From Actinomadura livida (lineage in GTDB: Bacteria; Actinomycetota; Actinomycetes; Streptosporangiales; Streptosporangiaceae): a stretch of DNA of 64,000 bases. The stretch lies in assembly GCF_014648675.1 (NCBI RefSeq), contig NZ_BMRO01000011.1:1-64000 (forward strand), read 5' to 3'. This document shows positions 58,972-64,000 of this stretch, piece by piece (position 1 is the stretch's first letter; the number at the start of each line of letters is the position of its first letter). The notes below the pieces were generated by a model. It was not told the origin of the DNA. It saw only the letters and a program-made list of their open reading frames with translations, and did not search any database. The position numbers and the translations under genes are program-made.

Positions 58972-59553
58972 TCAGACGGGGGCGGGCGGGGCGGTGGAGA
59001 GAAGGTGCAGGATCAGCGAGCGCAGCGCCGCGATCGCCGAGGCGCGGTCGCGCGCGTCGCAGAGCACGATCGGCACGTGCGGGTGGAGTTCGAGGGCGGC
59101 GCGCACCTCGTCCGGGGAGTAGTGGAACGAACCGTCGAACTCGTTCACCGCGACCAGGAACCGGAGGCCCCGGTTCTCGAAGAAGTCGACGGCCTCGAAG
59201 CAGTCCTCCAGGCGGCGGGTGTCGGCGAGCACGACGGCGCCGAGGGCCCCGGCGGCCAACTCGTCCCACAGGAACCAGAAGCGCCGCTGCCCGGGGGTGC
59301 CGAACAGGTAGAGCACGATCCCGTGCTGCTCGATCGTGATCCTGCCGAAGTCGAGCGCGACGGTGGTGGTCGTCTTCCCCTCCACCCCGCCGAGATCGTC
59401 GATGCCGACGCTCTCCGAGGTGATGAGCTCCTCGGTGCTCAGCGGCTCGATCTCGCTCGCCGCGCCGACGAACGTCGTCTTCCCGACGCCGAAACCGCCC
59501 GCCACCAGGATCTTCACCTGGGTCGGGAGCCCCTCAGACTCGTTGTAGGCCAT
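58972..59553 (-). CDS. cvnD: CvnD-like small GTP-binding protein
   Basis: A 193-residue Ras-like GTPase of the conservon type: ILVAGGFGVGKTTFVGAASEI (G1/P-loop), TTTTVALDFGRITI (switch I Thr), LYLFGTPGQRRFWFLWDELAAGALGAVVLADTRR (G3 with GTPGQ), FLVAVNEFDG (G4 N-E-x-D variant) and VLCDARDRAS (G5). It is controlled by the roadblock protein CvnB, like MglA/MglB. The coding region overlaps the end of the DUF742 gene by 20 bases. Located at the cytoplasmic membrane face together with CvnA, B and C. Confidence 0.93.
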   Translation of the reverse strand: MAYNESEGLPTQVKILVAGGFGVGKTTFVGAASEIEPLSTEELITSESVGIDDLGGVEGKTTTTVALDFGRITIEQHGIVLYLFGTPGQRRFWFLWDELAAGALGAVVLADTRRLEDCFEAVDFFENRGLRFLVAVNEFDGSFHYSPDEVRAALELHPHVPIVLCDARDRASAIAALRSLILHLLSTAPPAPV

Positions 59554-59914
59554 CGAGCAGTGCCTCCAGAAGGGCTCGGTCGGTGGGGTCGGCCGCGATC
59601 CGCGCCTCCTGCACGGCCATCACGCCGCGTTCCACCAGATCGGAGAGCAGGACTTTGGTGACCGCCGTGGGGAGCCGCAGGTGGGCCGCGACCTCGGCGA
59701 CCGACGTCGGCGTCCGGCACAGTTCGAGGGCCCTGGTGTACTCGACGTCCAGCGCGGGGGAGAGCCGGACGGACACCATCAGGGTCAGCATGTCCAGTTC
59801 GACGGTCGGGTGGGTGCGCCCGGCGGTCACCGTGTAGGGGCGCACGAGCCGGCCGGCGTCGTCGTCGAGCCAGACCTCGTCGTCCTCGGGCCGTACCTCG
59901 TCTCCGGACGTCAT
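59534..59914 (-). CDS. cvnC: CvnC-like DUF742 protein
   Basis: A 126-residue DUF742 winged-helix-like protein: RLVRPYTVTAGRTHPTVELDMLTLMVSV, EYTRALELCRTPTSVAEVAAHLRLPTAVTKVLLSDLVERGVMAVQEAR. The MarR-like helix-turn-helix core is visible. In conservons this protein forms part of the membrane-associated complex with CvnA, CvnB and CvnD. Start ATG overlaps the CvnB stop (59911-59914). Confidence 0.93.
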   Translation of the reverse strand: MTSGDEVRPEDDEVWLDDDAGRLVRPYTVTAGRTHPTVELDMLTLMVSVRLSPALDVEYTRALELCRTPTSVAEVAAHLRLPTAVTKVLLSDLVERGVMAVQEARIAADPTDRALLEALLDGLQRV

Positions 59915-60345
59915 ATCGGCCGGTCTCGCTCGATCGCCGTGGCCGCCGGCCGGACCGCGGTGTGCAGGAACGGCCGGACGGACCTGATGAGCCGGGCCAT
60001 CTCGAAACCGACCACGGCGGGGTCGGCGTCCGCGCCCGCCAGCACCGCGAGCACGGAATTGTAACCGGCCCAGGAGATGAACAGCTGGCTGGATCTGAGC
60101 TCCGCCACCACCTGCCGCACCTCGTTGCTGTCGTCGAATTTCGCTCCGGTGCTGCGCGCTATGGAGAACAGCCCGGAAGCGAGCGCGGAAAGCTGCTCCG
60201 CGCTCGTGCGGTCGAATCCGTGGGCGGCTTTCAGCATGCCGTCCGCGGAGAGCAGCACGCTGCCGCGTATGACCGGAACCTCTTCGCCCAGCCCCCGCAA
60301 CAGCCAAGCAAGATCTTGAGCCTGGTTCGGGGCGACACCGCTCAA
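59911..60345 (-). CDS. cvnB: CvnB-like roadblock/LC7 protein
   Basis: A 144-residue roadblock/LC7 domain: NQAQDLAWLLRGLGEEVPVIRGSVLLSADGMLKAAHGFDRTSAEQLSALASGLFSIARSTGAKF, VVAELRSSQLFISWAGYNSVLAVLAGADADPAVVGFEMARL. It regulates the GTPase CvnD, as MglB regulates MglA. Lies 30 bases after the CvnA stop and is translationally linked to CvnC. Confidence 0.93.
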   Translation of the reverse strand: MSGVAPNQAQDLAWLLRGLGEEVPVIRGSVLLSADGMLKAAHGFDRTSAEQLSALASGLFSIARSTGAKFDDSNEVRQVVAELRSSQLFISWAGYNSVLAVLAGADADPAVVGFEMARLIRSVRPFLHTAVRPAATAIERDRPI

Positions 60346-60375
60346 TGGACGCTCCTTATCATGAGTCCTGCCTCG

Positions 60376-61983
60376 CTAGTTGACGCCGTCCGGCTCCTCC
60401 GCGGAAATGTCCGCCTCCTGGGCGCTGCGCATTCCTCGCTGGAAAGCCGCCATCAGTCCGGAGTTGTGCACGACCTCCCGGTCCTCTTCTTCCTCGTGCT
60501 GCGCGGGCGCGGGCGCTTCGGCCAATTCGGGTACGAGGTGCGTCTGCGCCTGGCGGCGCGGCAGCGCCGGCCGCTCCCCGGCGTTCGGCGGGACCGGCGC
60601 CTCGGCCGGGCGTGGGGGCTCCCCGGCCGCCGGCCGGGCGGGCGGCGGATCGCCGGGGGCGCCGCGGCCCTCCGGCGCGGATTGCGCTGTCGGTTGCGGC
60701 GCGGGTTCCGGGCGGGCGTGCGCCGGGGACGGCCGGGGCCGCTCCCCGGTGTCCTCGGGCTGCCCGCCGTCCAGTTCGCCCGGCACGACGACGACGGCCT
60801 GCGTGCCGCCGAAGACGTTGCCCTGCAGCTGGACGCGGATCTTGTGCCGCCGGGCGAGCGCGGAGACGACGAGGAGCCCGATCCGCCCGTCCTTCAGCAG
60901 CTCGTGGGTGTCGCCCCGGTCCTGGTCGGCGAGCAGGGCGTTCAGCCGGCGCTGCTCGCCCCGGGGGATGCCGAGGCCGCGGTCCTCGACCTCGATGGCC
61001 AGGCCCGCGCTGACCCGCTCGACCCGGATGAGGACCTGCGTGTGCGGCGGGGAGAACCTGGTCGCGTTCTCGATGAGCTCGGCCAGCAGGTGGACGACGT
61101 CCGCCACCGCGCCGCCGTGCAGGTTCCCGTCGGCCGGCGGCACCACCTTGACCCGGTTGTACTGCTCGACCTCGGCGATCGCCGAGCGCAGCACCTCGTA
61201 GAGGGTGACCGGCCTGGTCCAGCGGCGGCGCGACGAGGCGCCGCCGATCACGGCGAGGCTCTCGGCCTGGCGGCGGGTGCGGGTCGTGAGGTGGTCGACC
61301 TTGAACAGGCCCTTGAGCAGGTCCGGGTCCTCGACCTGGTTCTCCAGCTCGTCGAGGCCCTGGATGGCGCGGTGCGACAGCGTCTGCATCCGCCGCGCGA
61401 GGTTGACGAAGACGTCGACCCGGCGGCCCGACTCGGCCGCGGGGTCGCGGTTCGCGGCGCCGACCACGGCGTTCCAGGCCGCGGCCTGCGCCCGCTGCAG
61501 CTCGTACGCGAGCTGCGCGACGGAGTCGCCGGCCTCGGGGACCGGGAGGTCCTCGCGGCACGGCTTGGCCGTCTCGCCCGCGCGCAGCCCGGCGGCCAGC
61601 CGCTGCAGCTCGCGCCTGCCGCGGGCGACCAGGAACCCGAGCTCGCCGAGCCGCCGCCGCAGCTGCTCGTCCTCGCGGGCGCGCCGCCGGCCCAGCCGCC
61701 GGGACGCCGTCTCCGCCCCCGCCGCCGCGGCCAGCAGCGTGATCACGGCTCCCACGGCCAGCATGGCGAGGATCAGGCGCGTCTCCCGGTTCATGGCGTC
61801 GTCGCTGTACAGCGTGGTCACGGCGATAAGTCCGAGAAGTCCCATAATTGCTGCGGGAAGCACGGAAATGGTTCGGTGGTAGGCGCGCATTCCGTCCCGT
61901 CCGCGCCGGCCGGGGGCCGGCGCCCCGCCGGGCCGGACGTCCGGGGGCGCGGCCGCTGCGGCGGGTTCGAAATAGTCAGGCAT
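60376..61983 (-). CDS. cvnA: CvnA-like membrane sensor histidine kinase homologue
   Basis: A 535-residue protein. Two transmembrane segments (ISVLPAAIMGLLGLIAVTTLYS, LILAMLAVGAVITLLAAAAGA) flank a very short extracellular loop (DDAMNRET), then a cytoplasmic coiled region (LRRRLGELGFLVARGRRELQRLAAGL). The HATPase domain has LLAELIENATRFSPPHTQV (N box), EVEDRGLGIPRGE (G1), DGRIGLLVVSALARRHKI (G2) and GGTQAVVVVP. A P/A/E-rich C-terminal tail of about 120 residues follows. No clear phospho-acceptor H-box appears, as in other CvnA proteins (nitrate/sulphate-sensor-like kinases). The ATG at 61983 has GAGGA upstream; a GTG at 62013 is an alternative. First gene of the conservon cvnABCD. Confidence 0.92.
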   Translation of the reverse strand: MPDYFEPAAAAAPPDVRPGGAPAPGRRGRDGMRAYHRTISVLPAAIMGLLGLIAVTTLYSDDAMNRETRLILAMLAVGAVITLLAAAAGAETASRRLGRRRAREDEQLRRRLGELGFLVARGRRELQRLAAGLRAGETAKPCREDLPVPEAGDSVAQLAYELQRAQAAAWNAVVGAANRDPAAESGRRVDVFVNLARRMQTLSHRAIQGLDELENQVEDPDLLKGLFKVDHLTTRTRRQAESLAVIGGASSRRRWTRPVTLYEVLRSAIAEVEQYNRVKVVPPADGNLHGGAVADVVHLLAELIENATRFSPPHTQVLIRVERVSAGLAIEVEDRGLGIPRGEQRRLNALLADQDRGDTHELLKDGRIGLLVVSALARRHKIRVQLQGNVFGGTQAVVVVPGELDGGQPEDTGERPRPSPAHARPEPAPQPTAQSAPEGRGAPGDPPPARPAAGEPPRPAEAPVPPNAGERPALPRRQAQTHLVPELAEAPAPAQHEEEEDREVVHNSGLMAAFQRGMRSAQEADISAEEPDGVN

Positions 61984-62435
61984 CGGGGTCCTCGGCGTCG
62001 ACAGCGAGATCACGATACTGGGGGATACATGCTCGTATGAGTACGGCTCGTGTCCAGGCTGTCACAACGTCTTATCGGGGAAACCAGGATTGCTGAGATT
62101 CCCTCATCCGAGGCGGGCAACGCGGCAACTGGTCCGAAATGTCCAATTCTCCCGATTTTGAAAGTCGATCCGGGCGGTAGGGGCGCGGCTTAGACCGTTC
62201 TATTCGCTAACAAGGACGACCAGAAATGCCCTCAACGGACATCTATTAACGCCTGTCACCACACCATGGGCCGACCGGCGCTCCTCCGAACCACCCGGTT
62301 GAGGCGCTCGAACACGGCTCTGTGGCCTGCTCAGGTGTCGTGTCCCTTCTACCTGCAATGATATTGATCTGATATCAATCCTCGATCAGTATCAATATTG
62401 GACAGGGTGCGCCGGGTTGTGATCACTTGGGGTCC
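61984..62435. other. Intergenic region between cvnA and the beta-lactamase
   Basis: About 450 bp separating divergent cvnA and the beta-lactamase. No supported gene. The 62050-62300 stretch is of ordinary composition. The 62350-62400 stretch is AT-rich, unlike its surroundings, and holds the inverted repeat at 62361-62398. Promoters for both genes must lie here. Confidence 0.6.
62361..62398. promoter_or_regulatory. AT-rich inverted repeat upstream of the beta-lactamase
   Basis: ATATTGATCTGAT (62361-62373) and ATCAGTATCAATAT (62385-62398) form an inverted repeat with one unpaired base and an 11-base centre. The element contains further ATATCAAT and ATTGAT half-sites. It ends 38 bases before the start codon. 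Such composite AT-rich dyads in a high-GC genome usually bind a regulator (for example MarR, TetR or BlaI/GntR type). They might also be a leader hairpin. Confidence 0.55.
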
Positions 62436-63323
62436 GTGATCAGACATCCCTCCCGAATCCTTCGCACGCGGCTGGGGGCCGCGGTGCTCGCCGCGGCCAC
62501 CGTCTTCGGTGCCGCCGCGTGCGGTGCGTCCGCCCATGACGCCGTCCCGCGCGGGGCCACCGCGGTTGCGGCGGCCGAGCGGCCGAGGCCCGGCACGATC
62601 GTCCGCGACGACCTGCGCGCGGTGTTCGACGCGGCCGGCGTCCGCGGCACGTTCGCGCTGCTGGACGTGCGCACCCGGAACACGACCGTCGTGGACCGGC
62701 GCCGTGCCGAGACCCGCCTGGTGCCCGCATCCTCCTTCAAGGTCCCGCACGCGCTGGTCGCCCTGGAGACCGGCGCGGTGCAGAGCCCCGACGAGGTGAT
62801 CCCGTGGGACGGGACGCCGCAGCCGTTCCCCGACTGGGAACGGGACATGACCATGCGGGAGGCCGTCCAGCTCTCCAACGCGGCCGCCTTCCAGGTGATC
62901 GCCCGCCGGATCGGCCCCGAGCGCGAACGGCGGTGGCTGCACCGGTTCCACTACGGCAACCGCGAGATCGGCACCGCGGCGGACCGCTTCTGGCTGGACG
63001 GTCCGCTGCGGATCTCCGCGGTGGAGCAGACCCGGTTCCTGGAGCGGCTCGCGGCCCGGCGGCTGCCCGCCGCACGCGAGCACCAGCGCACCGTCCGCGA
63101 ACTGATCAAGCAGGAGGAGAGGGACGGGTACGCGCTGTTCGCCAAGTCCGGCTGGGAGAACGCCCCCGGCCCCGGCACCGGCTGGTGGGTCGGCTGGGTC
63201 GAGCGCGGCGGGCACGTCCACACCTTCGCGCTGAACATCGGCATCGGCGAGGCGGGCGACGCCGGGAAGCGCGCCACCGTGGCGCGTGAGCTGCTGCGGC
63301 GCCTGCACGTGCTGCCCGCGTGA
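62436..63323 (+). CDS. Chromosomal class D beta-lactamase, probable lipoprotein
   Basis: A 295-residue class D (OXA-like) penicillin-binding-fold enzyme. N-terminal hydrophobic stretch LGAAVLAAATVFGAAACGAS resembles a lipoprotein signal with Cys near residue 29, so it may be anchored outside the membrane. Motif 1: PASSFKVPHALVALETG (Ser-x-x-Lys, about 99-102). Then QLSNAAAFQVIARRIG (S-x-N/V position), motif 3 FHYGNREIG (Y-G-N) and motif 4 FAKSGWENAPGPGTGWWVGWVER (K-S-G). The Lys of motif 1 should be carbamylated as in other class D enzymes. Its natural substrate could be beta-lactams or a signalling role. GTG start at 62436 (a TTG at 62427 is possible). It overlaps the next gene by GTGA. Confidence 0.9.
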   Translation: MIRHPSRILRTRLGAAVLAAATVFGAAACGASAHDAVPRGATAVAAAERPRPGTIVRDDLRAVFDAAGVRGTFALLDVRTRNTTVVDRRRAETRLVPASSFKVPHALVALETGAVQSPDEVIPWDGTPQPFPDWERDMTMREAVQLSNAAAFQVIARRIGPERERRWLHRFHYGNREIGTAADRFWLDGPLRISAVEQTRFLERLAARRLPAAREHQRTVRELIKQEERDGYALFAKSGWENAPGPGTGWWVGWVERGGHVHTFALNIGIGEAGDAGKRATVARELLRRLHVLPA

Positions 63324-64000
63324 ACGTATCCGCCTACGACCACGGCGACCGCCGCACGGTCGCCGTGGTCGTCGCCGTCCAGGCGGCCATCTCGCTGGGC
63401 TACTTCTCCGCGATGGCGCACCTCGTCGTCCACCTCAGGGACGATCTGGGACTCGCGGCCGGGCTGATCGGCCTGGTCCTGGCGCTCCGCAACCTGGTCC
63501 AGCACACGCTGTCCCTGCCGGTCGGAGCGCTGGTGGACGTGCTCGACCCCGTCCGGGCGGGCATGCTCGCCTGCGTCCTGCGCGCCACCGGGTTCGTCCT
63601 CCTGGGCACCGTGTCCGCGACCTCGGGGCTCGTCGTCGCGGCGCTGCTGCTGGGCACGGGCGGCGCCCTCTTCCACCCCGCGGCGCAGTCGCTGCTGGCG
63701 GGACTCGCCGACCGGCGACGCGGCCGCGGCTACGCGGCGTACACGATGACGCTGCAGGCGGCGGCGGTCCTGGGACCGGCACTGGGCCTGGCCCTGCTGA
63801 ACGTCGGCTACTGGCTCGTGGCCCTGGTGTCGGGAGGGCTCTGGCTGCTGGCGGCGTTCCTGTTCTCCCTGCTGAAGCGGGTCCCGCGCCTCCCGTCCGG
63901 AAGCGGGGCCGTCGCCGGGGTGCGGACGGCGCTGCGGGACCGGGTCTTCATGTGGTTCGTCGTCGTGTCGATGCCCGCGATGCTGCTGGCGGACCAGGCG
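63320..64000 (+). CDS. Major facilitator superfamily transporter (incomplete at the window end)
   Basis: The first 227 codons lie in the window, without a stop. The protein starts with a GTG overlapping the beta-lactamase stop. About six hydrophobic segments are visible (VAVVVAVQAAISLGYFSAM, AAGLIGLVLALRNLVQHTL, AGMLACVLRATGFVLLG, GLVVAALLLGTGGALF, and so on). The MFS loop after TM2 has GALVDVLDPVRAG, with an acidic D-x-x-D pattern in place of the usual G-x-L-a-D-r. The next cytoplasmic loop has LADRRRGRGYAAYT. It is probably a drug/metabolite efflux or uptake carrier coupled to the beta-lactamase. A small hairpin (CACGGCGACC...GGTCGCCGTG) is in its first codons. Confidence 0.85.
   Translation, partial: MNVSAYDHGDRRTVAVVVAVQAAISLGYFSAMAHLVVHLRDDLGLAAGLIGLVLALRNLVQHTLSLPVGALVDVLDPVRAGMLACVLRATGFVLLGTVSATSGLVVAALLLGTGGALFHPAAQSLLAGLADRRRGRGYAAYTMTLQAAAVLGPALGLALLNVGYWLVALVSGGLWLLAAFLFSLLKRVPRLPSGSGAVAGVRTALRDRVFMWFVVVSMPAMLLADQA

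Noticed and set aside
60359..62040. Long frames on both strands over the cvnA/cvnB area, including a 692-codon plus-strand frame
   Set aside because: The conservon proteins in the minus-strand frames carry all HATPase and roadblock motifs; the others are arginine- or valine-rich shadows.
63338..63371. Terminator hairpin after the beta-lactamase
   Set aside because: The inverted repeat lies inside the first codons of the MFS gene, which overlaps the beta-lactamase stop, so termination here is unlikely; it could at most affect translation of the transporter.

Overview
The window is very GC-rich with strong GC bias at third codon positions. It carries families typical of mycelial actinomycetes: a cvn conservon, two DUF574-type SAM methyltransferases, an AfsR-type regulator, a DUF5954 protein, an SCO4402-family protein and ECF42/YCII. 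I infer a Streptosporangiales-type organism (Actinomadura or a close relative). No rRNA, tRNA, CRISPR array or intact insertion sequence was seen.

Layout. 1-1.8 kb: the tail of a gene and two broken genes joined head to head (a decayed XRE regulator and a cyclase-like fragment). 1.8-9.2 kb: a secreted M19-like dipeptidase, then a small KstR2-regulon-like steroid or fatty-acid block (FadD3-like ligase, FadE31/FadE32-like dehydrogenase pair, DUF7064 protein, APH-type kinase) with two candidate TetR-type palindromes. 9.3-17.2 kb: an eight-gene, almost fully translationally coupled glycan or glycolipid operon (membrane protein, three glycosyltransferases, CofD/YvcK-like protein, HAD phosphatase, sugar nucleotidyltransferase, flippase). 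Its promoter is followed by two perfect CebR/CelR-type cellobiose operators. 17.2-22.4 kb: a radical-SAM enzyme, a WXG100/polymorphic-toxin/immunity locus, and a decayed zone with a frameshifted esterase and a frameshifted, truncated DUF2397 (Wadjet JetA-type) remnant. 22.4-30.7 kb: an AfsR-like SARP-STAND regulator and a second STAND-TPR protein facing a three-gene operon of unknown function that contains two diverged GT-B-like paralogues.

31-38.3 kb: a DUF5954 protein, a CPA1 antiporter, and a GH115 alpha-glucuronidase/GH10 xylanase operon with three TCGAAA-NN-TTTCGA operators. 38.6-45.4 kb: two DUF574 methyltransferases, a nitroreductase, a short MetE-like enzyme, a fused PabA-PabB and an NmrA-like reductase. 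45.5-49 kb: a GH43-AbfB arabinan enzyme and a PL11 rhamnogalacturonan lyase behind LacI-type operators. 49-53 kb: TerD and a large TerD fusion, then the ECF42 sigma/YCII pair. 53.3-58.3 kb: an M36 metalloprotease and a lone acyl-CoA dehydrogenase. 58.3-62 kb: a cvnABCD conservon followed by a GAF protein. 62.4-64 kb: a class D beta-lactamase coupled to an MFS transporter that runs off the window.

The unifying theme is a plant-biomass-degrading soil lifestyle: xylan, arabinan and pectin enzymes each lie behind recognisable palindromic operators. The most notable point is that the CebR-type cellobiose signal appears to control a surface-glycan operon rather than cellulases. Start sites, operators and family calls come from reading the sequence; no database search was run.
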